A stretch of 64,000 bases of DNA from Lolium rigidum (GCF_022539505.1 NC_061510.1:268407687-268471686); one strand, 5' to 3'. Numbered from the stretch's first letter, positions 1 through 12,269 are shown. A program made the numbers and translations. Notes: a model not told the origin generated them from the letters alone.

Positions 1-120
1 GTTAATAGGTTAGTGCCGAAAAATGCATAAATATGACATAAAGTATGCATAAAACATGTAGATATCATCAATAATGTGGCATGGAACATAAGAAATTATC
101 GATACGTCGGAGACGTATCG
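1..120 (-). repeat. S1 3' LTR, first 120 bases only
   Basis: This is nearly identical to 13741-13859, the start of the S1 5' LTR read on the minus strand. The LTR begins at base 119/120 (canonical TGATACGTCTCC, here with a changed second base, CGATACG) and runs off the left edge of the window. Confidence 0.85.
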
Positions 121-384
121 GCATCCCCAAGCTTAGTTCCTGCTCGTCCCGAGCGGGTAAACAATAACAAAGATAATTTCCGGAGTGACATGCCATCATA
201 ACCTTGATCATACTATTGTAAGCATATGTAATGAATGCAGCGATCAAAACAATGGTAATGACATGAGTAAACAAATGAATCATAAAGCAAAGACTTTTCA
301 TTAATAGTACTTTCAAGACAAGCATCAATAAGTCTTGCATAAGAGTTAACTCATAAAGCAATAAATCAAAGTAAAGGTATTGAA
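121..384 (-). other. S1 internal 3' end with polypurine tract
   Basis: On the minus strand the last internal bases read AAGCTTGGGGATGC directly before the 3' LTR. This is the purine-rich tract that would prime plus-strand DNA synthesis. The rest of the stretch is AT-rich and non-coding and aligns by eye with 61395-61664. X1 inserted at 385-389. Confidence 0.75.
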
Positions 385-389
385 GCAAC

Positions 390-1559
390 TGTTGCGGTCA
401 GAAACCCACCGGCGGGCAGCGACGGGCAACACCGTAGAGCCGGGAATCTCCCAGGACTGCGGCTGGCCCTGGTCCCTCCGAGCGACGGCCCGCAAAGCCT
501 TCTGCACACACGTCCGATGCCGTCGCAAGGGCGTGCCACCCGACCTGTACCTGGTCGGGAAGGTGTTGGATGATGCCTCGCTTAGTTTCCTGCATGGCAT
601 ACACGTAAACGTTAAATACGAGCCTCGATCGGCTCTCGAAGTTGTCCCGTGAATCGGCTCAAAGAGCCGATCCACCCATGATGCGTACGAGGTGTACGAT
701 CGGATGGTGGTCCCGCTTGATCAAGATAAAGCTAAAGCGACCTACTACGATTTGGGGTTTTCACCGCACAATCGGAACATCCTACTCGTGATTGGGCCTC
801 GCGCTCGCGTACGGTGATCGTAAGCCGATCCTAGACAGGGCCTAAAAACCAACACGAGGTTGATCCTCGGAACGTCCCGTCTAGGGCTAGCAAACGACAC
901 CCTACACGCCGCTGGATCCTCCAACCCTTTGTAAGGCCTAACAATGCAGATATTAAACTAATCCTTGAAGAACAAGGATCAATCATAACGGACCGGATCT
1001 ACTAAACAATGATCAAGCGGGGTGCCGCCCTTACACCCGTGACAGGCATAAGGGCGGCTAGATGCCTAAGGCTTGCACGAAGATAGCGTATGATACGAAG
1101 AACAATGCTAACCCTAAAAACACCTATGATAACTACGTTGCTCGCCATCAAAAAGGCTTCAGTACGAGCAACGCATGGGAGACGAATAAACGCAGTAGGC
1201 TGCCTAGATCGCAAGATGCGATCTAGGCAGCATGGTGCTTACCCGGAAGAAACCCTCGAGACGGGGGAGTTGGCGATGCGCCGAGATTGGTTTGTGTTGA
1301 ACGTTGGTTGTTGTTTATTTCATAAACCCTAGATACATATTTATAGTCCGGGGGACTTTCTAATTCAGGCGTGCACCTAACCGTGCACGGGTTAAACTCT
1401 AACTTCTAACCGACACGTATCCTACTATGGTACAGATACACGGGCAATTAGCCCAAACTTGGTACACAAGGCCGATTCATGTATTTCTTCTATATATATT
1501 CTTCAAGCCCATCTCCAATCACGGCCCACCTCTGATCCGGTCACATTCTGGTGATAACA
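390..1559 (-). repeat. X1 3' LTR
   Basis: A 1170-bp LTR. It contains a reversed TATA box (TATTTATA, 1339-1346), a strong hairpin with arms CTGCCTAGATCGCA (1200-1230), a second hairpin with arms ATCGGCTC/GAGCCGAT (652-672), and a possible intron from GT at 1242 to AG at 590. The polypurine tract (CCAGGGGGGCATG on the minus strand) abuts it at about 1560-1574. Confidence 0.9.
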
Positions 1560-1755
1560 CATGCCCCCCTGGTTTTGGAAATGACATTTCCAAAATCATT
1601 ACGTTTTTCCTCCGTCGGGTCATGTCGTGGCAGAGCAGAACTGCCGCAGAATCTTCCATCATTTCGCCTCGCCTCCTGGGCTTCTCTGCACGAATTGATA
1701 ATTTCGGCATCACGTCCTCGAGAACCGTCATGGCATTGAATCTTCACTACACCCC

Positions 1756-1764
1756 TTTTATTTA
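1756..1764 (+). promoter_or_regulatory. TATA-like box of antisense gene aORF-A in X1
   Basis: TTTTATTTA lies about 85 bases before the aORF-A start codon. X2 has a comparable AT box (27804-27811) at nearly the same distance, followed in both copies by a pyrimidine-rich leader and the same CCTGTAGCAATG start context. I infer a core promoter independent of the LTR. Confidence 0.45.
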
Positions 1765-1844
1765 TCTGTGCCGAACGGTTCACCACTTCATCCCCTTGCT
1801 CTGTTCTGTCCACCAGCGCCCAAAAAACCCTCTTCCCCTGTAGC

Positions 1845-2269
1845 AATGTCTTCCTCTTCCTCTTCCCCCTCAGGCCTCCCCCTCCAATATTCGCCGAAGA
1901 GCAAGAATGAAGACGACCTCAACTCCGGGCGAACCCCATCTCCTCCGACAAGGAGGAGAAAGAAGGAGAAGTAGAGAAGACAGAGGCCTCCCCTCCGCCA
2001 GGCTCCCGCCGAAGAAGCGCTCCCGCATGTGGGCGGACAGCGAGGACGAGGATGATGACGAGGAAGGAGAAGAGGAGGAGGAGGAGGATGATTCCTCCTC
2101 TTCCGCTGGGTACCCGCCGACGAAGCGCTTCCGTGCTTGGGCGGACAGCGAGGATGATGATGATGACGAGGAAGAAGAAGCTCCGGCCGAAGGCTGGGGC
2201 AGCAGCGACGAGGAATTCTCCGGCGGCAGCGCCGACGGCAACGCCGATGATGATGCCAGCGAGGATTAG
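1845..2269 (+). pseudogene. aORF-A in X1: acidic WADSED-repeat antisense protein, frameshifted
   Basis: This is the equivalent of the intact 140-residue X2 gene at 27299-27721, antisense to its host element. The start at 1845 gives a serine-rich N-terminus, but that frame ends at 1974. The remainder is in another frame (1907-2269), so at least one frameshift near 1950-1975 breaks the gene. The downstream frame keeps both copies of the diagnostic unit (KKRSRMWADSEDE, then TKRFRAWADSEDD), each followed by a long Asp/Glu run, and stops after an acidic tail. The region to about 2400 looks like a 3' UTR. I recognise no domain and assign no function. Confidence 0.6.
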
Positions 2270-2589
2270 TAATGTAGGATTAGTAGCCCCTGAGCAATCG
2301 GCTCTTCTTTTGCTTGAGCAATCGGCTCTTCATTGTAAAAATCCTCTCTTATTAATGAAGAAGACTTTTCCTTAACTCAATTTTGCCGATTTCCCTTCGT
2401 GCTGATTCTGCCGATTGTTAGTTTGATCAACGCTCAATGAGCCGATGGCAACGCATCGACCTCTTACGATAAATTTCGAGATAGACCAATTTAGCCACCT
2501 CCTCAAATGGCAACCTGTGAACCTTGCTCAACCTCAGATCCCCAACTTCCAACCGAGCAGGTCCAAACCGCGAGTCACCGAGCGTATTA

Positions 2590-2800
2590 TTAACGGCAAC
2601 CTTTGTCTTCGGGAGAGCTCTAGGACCATTGCTGAATCAACCCGGAGGCCGGAGCCGATACTTCGCAGGACAGTGCTCTCGCTCCGTTTTCCCGCAGCAA
2701 CCATTCCTCAAAAAAGTTGAAATGCAGAGCCAACCGATTTCAACCAAATCGGCTTCCTATAGCAAAGGACCTTCAGGGTGAGCTGCCCCCCGAGCTTTTC
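2590..2800 (+). pseudogene. Remnant of antisense gene aORF-B in X1
   Basis: This stretch matches by eye the exon of X3 aORF-B at 56010-56285. Shared traits are the Lys-Lys-Val then Met-Gln-Ser-Gln-Pro stretch, the Lys-Ser-Ala-Ser run and the ensuing Pro-rich segment. It is interrupted by stops and most of the gene is missing. About 700 bases to the 3' edge of the gag remnant (2800-3540) hold only GCCGAT/ATCGGC-rich non-coding sequence. Confidence 0.5.
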
Positions 2801-3539
2801 CAGTCCACTTCTTGCGCCTTGCTGATCAGATCAGCTCCTTTCCTTTGGCGGATTGATGTAACCCATCCTTAACCTGATCTGCACGTCCATGCTGCTCTTG
2901 GCATTGGTCAGGGTCATGATCCCTCAAACTTGCCCCAGCTGATATTGCGGACTCGAATACTTGCAAAAAGAATTTGGAGGTTCTTGAAGAGAGGATCGGA
3001 GCCACCAAACCATTCCATTGAGGAGTTCTTCCAACAGAGTCTCTTCGTGACCCACTTCCTGCTCCATCGAGCCTCTGCTTATAACAGTTGTACCTCTTGA
3101 GTCGATGGCCATGCATCGGCTTTCTATCCTTAAGTCGATGTCTGCGCATCGGCTGTGCCTAAAAAATTTTGAATTTTTTACGGCCGATTCATGTATCGGC
3201 CCCCACACTTCTTCAATACCCATCATCAAAGAATATCTTGGGCTGCTGGGCATTTGAAAGACACTTCTACTTCATATCCTCGTGTTTTATCCACCTAGGT
3301 GCCCCCCGAGCCGATTCTTTCAAGGGATTTGATGGTATCGGCTCTTCAGGTATTCCCTGTTGGATCAAATGCTGAACCCAGGTAGAATGTATGGTGAGGA
3401 TAATTTTGGCCGATTGCTGGAATCGGCCTCCCTAATGATCGAAGCGCTCAATGAAGGTTTTGTAATGTTCCTTCATAGATCTTTGGGGGCCGATCCCCTG
3501 GATCGGCATCGCCATGTTTGTCCATCGATGTTGCTTTTG

Positions 3540-6360
3540 TTACACGGTCAGGCCGGTGGATAAAACCAGCCTCACCCCGTCCTTTGTCACGTCGATGCTT
3601 TCTCGTGGCTTCTCAAAGATGACCGGCCGTGGGCCGCAGTCAAGTTGTGCCACAGGTGCTTCGTCTAATCCTGGAGCGCTAAACTCCGTTGGAAGGATGA
3701 AGACCATGTTTGTGCCAGCCGATGTCTCATCATCGGCTTTCTTTGTCCGGGGCGCCACTCTTTCCTTTGTGGCCGACCTTCTTCGTCCGTGGTTCGCTGA
3801 ATTTTAGCGGCCAGATCAGGCCGCGCCTTCCTCAACGTGTGCAGGTATAACCTTTCAGCTTCCTCCAACCCACGCAGACGCTGAACCCTTCACTTTTGGG
3901 AACGGCTGAGCCCATCAGGGCACCACCTTGGCCGATGATACTTGTCTTCTTCTTCATCATCGTCCTCTAGTTCCTCGAGATCTTCCACCCGATCGAGCGG
4001 ACTCAGCATGCTTGTTCCGAGGCGGGAGAGGCCCTAGACGCTTGAACACGGACACGTTAGCTGCATCCTTCTTCTTTTGTTTGCATTCTGGGCAGTTGCC
4101 GATTGTTCGCAATCGGCTCATTCCTGAATCCCAGCAGTGTCTGAAGAAGGGGCAGTCCCAGTGCCTATCCACGTCGTCTTGCTCTCTCGACTTTTCCTTG
4201 GCGTGGCGCTCATATCGCTCCTCGTCGCGATCATGCCGGCGACGTCTCCTGTCGTCCTTAGCCGTACGATCTTTTCGTCATCGTCGTTGTATCGCTCGGC
4301 GTTGGTCGTATTGACCCACATACTTGTTGAGGAGGTGATCGGAGAGAGGTCGCCGATATCTTACGTTCCTCACTTCTCCCTCCGTGATGTAGCGCTTGCC
4401 ATCGTGGCGGAGCCGATCGCGTGGAGCGGCTTCCTCTATGTCCTTGCTATGAGAGCAGCTCGCCCTCATCTCCGTCCTTACCGTAGTGGTGCCCAGTGTC
4501 CTACCATGTTGATACTGCACGAGAAATCTGGCTGGCACCCTCCATGGTAAGTACACTCCACCATGTTAACGGCGGGGAAGGGGTGTGTGTCGACCTTCAT
4601 GGCGTACTGGCTGAAAATTAGCCGCCCTTGTTCTATCGCCATTTGGACCTGTTGACGCCACACCCTGCAGTCGTTGGTGGCGTGGGTGAACGTGTTATGC
4701 CATTTGCGTATGGCTTTCCGTTCAGCTCTTGCACCGTGGGGATCTTGTGGCCTTCGGGTAACTTTAGCCGCTTCTCCTTGAGTAAGAGGTCGAAAATCTG
4801 CTCAGCTTTGGTCACGTCGAAGTCAAATCCTTTTGGAGGACCTTGTGGCTTAACCCACTTACAGGACACGGGGCTTGCCGCCCGAGTCCATTCAGCCACT
4901 GCTACCTCTTGATCTCCCGCAGCACCTTCATCCTCGTCTGCCTCAACCAGAACCACCGCACGCTTGAATTTGTCCCGGTAAACATCCGGGTGGCGCTGTT
5001 CATATGCCGACAGCCTTCGCACCATGTGCGCCAATGAAGGGTAATCTGCTTGGGAGGCCACGTCCTTGATCGATGATGAGAGACCCACCACCGCCAACTC
5101 GATCGCTTCTTTTTCACTTACGTGAACCGAATAGCATCGGTTCCTAACGGTCCTGAAGCGCCGGATGTGATTCTCGCCACCGTTTCCCCGCGCTTCGTCG
5201 TACTTGTGCTAGATCGTCAATGCCAGCCTCGGAAGCCTCCGAGTGATACCGTATGTGGAACTCGCTCTTCCAACCGCTTCCAAGTCCGGATTGAGTTTGG
5301 TGGCAGCGATGTGTACCACCCGAAAGCCGATCCCGTGAGGGACTGTGCGAAGAACCTCACACGTAGCTCGTCTGATGCTGAGATCGTGCCCAGCTGTGCC
5401 AAATATCGGCTCACATGCTCGATGGAGCTGGAACCATCTGATCAACTGAACTTTGTAAAATCAGGGAGCCGATACTTGGGTGGTAGCGGGATCAATTCGT
5501 ACTCGTTGGGGTACGGCTTGGAATAGCCGATTGTCCTCCTTTTCGGCATCATGCCGAACCGGTCTTTCGAACTGTACAGATTTGATCCGCGGTGATGGCT
5601 GCAGGCGTCGAACTCTGAAGGTTCGCCGGGGTGGCATACTTAGCCAGCCATGCTTGCTTTTCCAGCTCTGAGCCAACTGCAGGAGATGAGCTCTGGAGGT
5701 TTGTCGGAGTGGCGTACTTAGCTAGCCACGTCTGCTTCTCAAGATCTGTTGCCGACGTTCCTCCTGCTGTTCCGTAAGTCCCTGCCGTCGCAGTCCGGTT
5801 CGAGAGTGCCCGCTTGCTGCGGCTCGGCACGTATGCGCACGTGTATCCGTGCGGGATCTCCTTGGGCGCCTCATGTAGGAATTGGTAGTCACTAGGGTCA
5901 CCACCAATCTTGTAGACGACGTATGCCGATGAGTTCGGCACTTCCGGTGCTGCCAACGCGAACGGCAGCGGTGGACGGGACCGGAGTGGCATCTCTCCTT
6001 GGTAAGTCCCCGGAGCCGGTCCCGACGGAGAGTACCGATGGCTCATGATTTCCTGGATCACGCGAAGAGCGACACGCTCCGAAGTGTTCACCGAGGCTCT
6101 CGGAATGGCGGTGCGGCGAATGAGCCACCATGAAGTTGATCTCCCGACGCAGCCGACCCGGTGCGTTCTTCTGACGGGGAGGACAGGTCCACTCCATCGA
6201 GCGCGCCTTCAGGTGAGAACCCTTTCCACCTGATGCCATGTGAGCGGGTTCTGTGAAAAGAGCCGATGAGGTCGGCTTCGAGGACTGCCTTGATCTCATC
6301 ATGCTTCTTCTTGAGCTCCTCAGTCAGATCCTCGTACTTGACCGGAGTGCCTTCCGCCAT
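3540..6360 (-). pseudogene. X1 gag remnant with the protease core deleted
   Basis: The gag starts at ATG 6360 (Met-Ala-Glu-Gly-Thr-Pro). Homology continues in broken frames: N-terminal region (6088-6360), middle (5549-6091), core gag segment with the QSLTGSAFGWYTSL motif (5217-5414), linker (4633-5097), an arginine-rich part, and a zinc-knuckle-like WDCPFF..HCW (3957-4172). At 3540-3758 the frame runs from the segment upstream of protease straight to the segment downstream of it. Compared with X3 the whole retropepsin, including the DTGA active site, is missing. At least five frameshifts are visible. Residues 5615-5755 carry a 26-residue tandem duplication (KQTWLAKYATPTNLQ unit) that X3 has once. 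Confidence 0.75.
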
Positions 6361-6398
6361 CTCGGATGTAGATGGCGATGCGGTAGATGTCGAAGATT

Positions 6399-6416
6399 GT
6401 CCCACCGGGCGTGCCA
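6399..6416 (-). other. X1 primer-binding site
   Basis: TGGCACGCCCGGTGGGAC on the minus strand, five bases inside the 5' LTR end at 6422. The same site follows the LTRs of X2 and X3. Confidence 0.75.
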
Positions 6417-6421
6417 GAATG

Positions 6422-7591
6422 TGTTGCGGTCAGAAACCCACCGGCGGGCAGCGACGGGCAACACCGTAGAGCCGGGAATCTCCCGAGACTCGCGGCTGGC
6501 CCTGGTCCCTCCGAGCGACGGCCCGCAAAGCCTTTTGCACACACGTCCGATGCCTGTCGCAAGGGCGTGCCACCTGACCTATACCTGGTCGGGAAGGTGT
6601 TGGATGATGCCTCGCTTAGTTTCCTCGCATGGCATACACGTAAACGTTAAATACGAGCCTCGATCGGCTCTCAGGTTGTCCTGTGAATCGGCTCAAAGAG
6701 CCGATCCACCCATGATGCGTACGAGGTGTACGATCAGATGGTGGTCCTCCTTGATCAAGATAAAGCTAAAGCGACCTACAACGATTTTGGGTTTTCACCG
6801 CACAATCGGAACATCCTACTCGTGATTGGGCCTCGCGCTCGCGTACGGTGATCGTAAGCCGATCCTAGACAGGGCCTAAAAACCAACACGAGGTTGATCC
6901 TCGGAACGTCCTGTCTAGGGCTAGCAAACGACACCCTACACGCCGCTGGATCCTCCAACCCTTTGTAAGGCCTAACAATGCAGATATTAAACTAATCCTT
7001 GAAGAACAAGGAGCAATCATAACGGATTGGATCTACTAAACAATGATCAAGCGGGGTGCCGCCCTTACACCCGTGACAGGCGTAAGGGCGGCTAGATGCC
7101 TAAGGGTTGCACGACGATAGCGTATGATACGAAGAACAATGCTAACCCTAAAAACACCTATGATAACTATGTTGCTCGCCATCAAAAAGGCTTCAGTACG
7201 AGCAACGCATGGGAGACGAATAAACGCGTGTGCTGCCTAGATCGCAAGATGCGATCTAGGCAACATGGTGCTTACCCGGAAGAAACCCTCGAGACGGGGG
7301 AGTTGGCGATGCGCCGAGATTGGTTTGTGTTGAATGTTGGTTGTTGTTTATTTCATAAACCCTAGATACATATTTATAGTCCGGGGACTTTCTAATTCAG
7401 GCGTGCACCTAACCGTGCACGGGTTAAACTCTAACTTCTAACCGACACGTATCCTACTATGGTACAGATACACAGGCAATTAGCCCAAACTTGGTACACA
7501 AGGCCGATTCATGTATTTCTTCTATATATATTCTTCAAGCCCATCTCCAATCACGGCCCACCTCTGATCCGGTCAAATTCTTGTGATAACA
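6422..7591 (-). repeat. X1 5' LTR
   Basis: Same length as the X1 3' LTR, with scattered substitutions and one-base indels. It contains the reversed TATA box (7371-7378), the hairpin with arms CTGCCTAGATCGCA (7233-7262, one arm mutated near its tip) and the ATCGGCTC hairpin (6686-6706). The possible intron acceptor is altered by an extra base (GCGAG instead of GCAG). Confidence 0.9.
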
Positions 7592-7596
7592 GCAAC

Positions 7597-9920
7597 ACAG
7601 AGGAAGATTAAGTTTCAGCGGTTGCTTTCAACTTATAACATGTATATCTCACGGATATTGTCAATGTAAAGTAATATAACAAGTGCAATATGCAAGTATG
7701 TAGGAATCAATGCACAGTTCACACAAGTGTTTGCTTCTTGAGGTGGAGAGAAATAAGTGAACTGACTCAACATAAAAGTAAAAGAAGGGCCCTTCGCAGA
7801 GGGAAGCATTGATTGCTATATTTGTGCTAGAGCTTTGGTTTTGAAAACAAGAAACAATTTTGTCAACGGTAGTAATAAAGCATATGTGTTATGTAAATTA
7901 TATCTTACAAGTTGTAAGCCTCATGCATAGTATACTAATAGTGCCCGCACCTTGTCCTAATTAGCTTGGATTACCGGGATTATCGCAATACACATGTTTT
8001 AACCAAGTGTCACAAAGGGGTACCTCTATGCCGCCTGTACAAAGGTCTAAGGAGAAAGCTCGCATTTGGATTTCTCACTTTTGATTATTCTCAACTTAGA
8101 CATCCATACCAGGACAACATAGACAACATATAATGGACTCCTCTTTAATGCATAAGCATGTAGCAACAATTAATGTTCTCATATGAGATTGAGGATATAT
8201 GTCCAAAACTGAAACTTCCACCATGATTCATGGCTTTAGTTAGCGGCCCAATGTTCTTCTCTAACAATATGCATGCTCTAACCATTAAATGAGTGGTAAA
8301 TCTCCCTTACTTCGGACAAGACGGACATGCATAGCAACTCACATGATATTCAACAAAGGGTAGTTGATGGCGTCCCCAGGAACATGGTTATCGCACAACA
8401 AGCAACTTAATAAGAGATAAAGTGCATAAGTACATATTCAATACCACAATAGTTTTTAAGCTATTTATCCCACGAGCTATATATTGCAAAGGTAAAGAAT
8501 GGAAATTTTAAAGGTAGCACTCAAGCAATTTACTTTGGAATGGCGGAGAAATACCATGTAGTAGGTAGGTATGGTGGACACAAATGGCATGGTGGTTGGC
8601 TCAAGGATTTTGGATGCATGAGAAGTATTCCCTCTCGATACAAGGTTTAGGCTAGCAAGGTTATTTGAAACAAACACAAGGATGAACCGGTGCAGCAAAA
8701 CTCACATAAAAGACATATTGTAAACATTATAAGACTCTACACCGTCTTCCTTGTTGTTCAAACTCAATACTAGAAATTATCTAGACTTTAGAGAGACCAA
8801 ATATGCAAACCAAATTTTAGCAAGATCTTTGTATTTCTTCATTAATGGGTGCAAAGTATATGATGCAAGAGCTTAAACATGAGCACAACAATTGCCAAGT
8901 ATCAAATTATTCAAGACATTTTAGAATTACTACATGTAGCATTTCCCGATTCCAACCATATAACAATTTAACGAAGAGGATTCAACCTTCGCCATGAATA
9001 CTATGAGTAAAGCCTAAGGACATATTTGTCCATATGCAACAGCGGAGCGTGTCTCTCTCCCACACAATGAATGCTAGGATCCATTTTATTCAAACAAAAA
9101 AAAACAAAAACAAACAGACGCTCCAAGCAAAGCACATAAGATGTGATGGAATAAAAATATAGTTTCAGGGGAGGAACCTGATAATGTTGTCGATGAAGAA
9201 GTGGATGCCTTGGGCATCCCCAAGCTTAGACGCTTGAGTCTTATTAGAATATGCAGGGGTGAACCACCGGGACATCCCCAAGCTTAGAGCTTTCACTCTC
9301 CTTGATCATATTGTATCATCTCCCTCTCTTGATCCTTGAAAACTTCCTCCGCACCAAACTCGAAACAACTCATTAGAGGGTTAGTGCATAATAAAAATTC
9401 ACATGTTCAGAGGTGACACAATCATTCTTAACACTTCTGGACATTGCACAAAGCTACTGGACATTAATGAAGCAAAGAAATTCATCCATCATAGCAAAAG
9501 AGGCAATGCGAAATAAAAGGCAGAATCTGTCAAAACAGAACAGTCCGTAAAGATGGATTTTATTGAGGCACCACACTTGCTCAAATGAAAATGCTCGAAT
9601 TGAATGAAGGTTGCATACATATCTGAGGATCACTCACGTAAATTGGCATATTTTTCTGAGCTACCTACAGAGAGGCAGGTCGAAATTCGTGACAAAGAAA
9701 GAAATCTGTTTCTGCGCAGTAATCCAAATCTAGTATGAACCTTACTATCAACGACTTTACTTGGCACAACAATGCACAAAAATAAGATAAGGAGAGGTTG
9801 CTACAGTAGTAAACAACTTCCTAGACTCAAATATAAAATAAAAAGTACTGTAGTAAAAACATGGGTTGTCTCCCATAAGCGCTTTTTTAACGCCTTTCGC
9901 CTAGGCGCAGAAAGTGTGTA
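7597..9920 (-). other. S1 non-coding 3' internal region
   Basis: About 2.3 kb with no meaningful open frame. It aligns by eye with 59248-61390 of the second Sabrina-like element. It includes two internal copies of the polypurine-like motif AAGCTTGGGGATG (around 9215-9290, reversed on the plus strand) and a hairpin with arms GGGATGCC/GGCATCC at 9203-9221. The same hairpin recurs in elements B, D and S2. Confidence 0.7.
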
Positions 9921-12016
9921 TCAAGTATTATCAAGAGACGAAGTATCAACATCATAACTTGTTCTAATAATAGAATCAAAAGGTAACTTCATTCTATTTC
10001 TAGGGAAGTGTTCCATACCTTTCTTGAGAGGAAATTGATATTTAATATTACCTTCCTTCATATCAATGATAGCTCCAACAGTTCGAAGAAAAGGTCTTCC
10101 CAATATAATGGGACAAGATGCATTGCATTCAATATCCAAGACAACAAAATCAACGGGGACAAGGTTATTGTTAACGGTAATGCGAACATTATCAATTCTC
10201 CCCAAAGGTTTCTTTATATCATTATCAACAAGATTAACATCCAAATAACAATTTTTCAATGGTGGCAAGTCAAGCATATTATAAATTTTCTTAGGCATAA
10301 CGGAAATACTTGCACCAAGATCACATAAAGCATTACAATCAAAGTCATTGACCTTCATCTTAATGATGGGCTCCCAACCATCTTCTAACTTTCTAGGAAT
10401 AGAGGTTTCAAGTTTTAGTTTCTCTTCTCTAGCTTTTATGAGAGCATTTGTAATATGTTTTGTAAAGGCCAAATTTATAGCACTAGCGTTGGGACTTTTA
10501 GCAAGCTTTTGTAAGAACTTTATAACTCCAGAGATGTGACAATCATCAAAATCCAAACCATTATAATCTACAGCAATGGGATCATCATCCCCAATGTTGG
10601 AAAAAATTTCAGCAGTTTTATCACAGGCAGTTTCAAACAATTTTGCACGCTTTGCACTAGGAGTAGTAACATTGCCAACACCAATTATTTTACCATTATT
10701 AGTAGGAGGTGCAGCAACATGTGGAGCATTAACATTACTAGTGGTGGTAATAGTCCAAACTTTAGCTACATTATTCTTTTTAGCTAGTTTTTCATTTTCT
10801 TCTCTTTCCCACCTAGCATGCAATTCGGCCATCAATCTTATATTCTCATTAATTCTAACTTGGATGGCATTTGCTGTAGTAACAATTTTATTTTTAATAT
10901 CCTTATTAGGCATAACTTTCGATTTCAAAAGATCAACATCAGAGGCAAGACTATCAAACTTAGAAGCGAGAATATCAATTTTATTGAGCTTTTCCTCAAC
11001 AGATTTGTTAAAAGGAAGTTTGTGTACTAATAAATTCTTTAAGCATAGCTTCAAGTCCAGGGGGTGTGTTCCTATTATTTTTGTAAGAATTCCCATAAGA
11101 ATTACCATAACCGTTACCATTATTATAAGGATATGGCCTATAGTTATTACTAGAATTGTTCCGATAAGCATTGTTGTTGAAATTATTATTTTTAATGTAG
11201 TTTACATCAACATGTTCTTCTTGGGCAACCAATGAAGCTAACGGAACATTATTAGGATCAACATTAGTCCTATCATTCACAAGCATAGACATAATAACAT
11301 CAATCTTATCACTCAAGGAAGAGGTTTCTTCGACGAATTTACCTTCTTACCTTGTGGAGCTCTTTCCGTGTGCCATTCAGAGTAATTGATCATCATATTA
11401 TCAAGAAGCTTTGTTGCTTCACCAAGAGTGATGGACATAAAGGTACCTCCAGCAGCTGAATCCAATAGGTTCCGCGAAGAAAAGTTCAGTCCTGCATAAA
11501 AGGTTTGGATAATCATCCAAGTAGTCAGTCCATGGGTTGGGCAATTTTTAACCAAAGATTTCATTCTTTCCCAAGCTTGTGCAACATGATCATTATCCAA
11601 TTACTTAAAATTCATTATACTACTCCTCAAAGATATAATTTTAGCAGGGGGATAATATCTCCCAATAAAAGCATCCTTGCATTTAGTCCATGAATCAATA
11701 CTATTCTTAGGCAGAGATAGCAACCAATCTTTAGCTCTTGCTCTTAATGAGAAAGGAAACAATTTTAATTTTATAATGTCACCATCTACATCTTTATACT
11801 TTTGCATTTCACACAATTCAACAAAATTATTGAGATGGGCAGCGACATCATCGGAACTAACACTGGAAAATTGTCTCGCATAACAAGATTCGATAAAGCG
11901 GGTTTAATTTCAAAGAATTCTGCTGTAGTAGCAGGTGGAGCAATAAGTGTGCATAAGAAATCATTATTGTTTGTGGTTGTGAAGTCACACAACTTAGTAT
12001 TTTCAGGAGTAGCCAT
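9921..12016 (-). pseudogene. S1 gag-protease, multiply frameshifted
   Basis: The gag starts at ATG 12016 (MATPENTKLCDFTTTNNNDF). A retrotransposon gag core with LKLFPFSL..RAKDWLLSLP lies at 11601-11816, then AWERMKSLVKNCP (11313-11600), an Asn/Tyr-rich stretch (11008-11316), a coiled segment, and an Athila-type aspartic protease with CDLGASISVMP around 10280-10330 and LGRPFL about 60 residues later. At least four frame changes (near 11815, 11600, 11315 and 11010) break it. The final block 9921 to about 11015 is one open frame. No RT follows. The product would be a capsid polyprotein plus its protease. Confidence 0.8.
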
Positions 12017-12269
12017 TTTAGAAGTAGTAAATAAAGCAAACTAGATAAAATAAATGCAAGTAACTAATTTTTTTGTGTTTTTAATATAGAGTGCAAAACA
12101 GTAAATAAAGTAAAGCTAGCAACTAAATTTTTTGTGTTTTGATATAATGCAGCAAACAAAAAAGTAAATAAAATAAAGCAAGACAAAAACAAAGTAAAGA
12201 TATTGGATTGTGGAGACTCCCCTTGCAGCGTGTCTTGATCTCCCCGGCAACGGCGCCAGAAAAAGAGCT
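12017..12269 (-). other. S1 leader and primer-binding site
   Basis: The site TGGCGCCGTTGCCGGGGA lies on the minus strand at 12241-12258, 11 bases inside the LTR end. The leader between it and the gag start is AT-rich with two tandem-like poly-A/T blocks (around 12060-12180) and no coding potential. Confidence 0.75.

Larger units (their letters stand above)
390..7591 (-). mobile_element. X1: complete non-autonomous Tat-like Gypsy element
   Basis: A 7.2-kb minus-strand element inserted in S1. It is flanked by the 5-bp target duplication GCAAC (385-389 and 7592-7596). Both LTRs are 1170 bp (390-1559 and 6422-7591), starting TGTTATCACC and ending GCAACA in element orientation. The primer-binding site TGGCACGCCCGGTGGGAC is the type I associate with the Tat lineage. 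In element order the internal part holds a decayed gag, no protease core, no RT or integrase, a remnant of antisense gene aORF-B, and antisense gene aORF-A (plus strand of the window) just before the 3' LTR. X2 (22295-29177) and X3 (49657-56363) belong to the same family. Confidence 0.9.

Noticed and set aside
1870..2241. Ser-rich minus-strand frame opposite aORF-A in X1, and its X2 counterpart 27333-27866
   Set aside because: Poly-Ser is the mirror of the Asp/Glu runs. The aORF-A frame has the start context, promoter and conserved non-repetitive motif.
11016..11171. Hydrophobic N-terminus of the 416-codon S1 frame
   Set aside because: An out-of-frame reading of the Asn/Tyr-rich gag segment; the true frame joins after a frameshift near 11010.
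10008..11235. Plus-strand frames opposite S1 gag-protease
   Set aside because: Shadows of the minus-strand coding sequence; the minus strand has clear gag and protease motifs.
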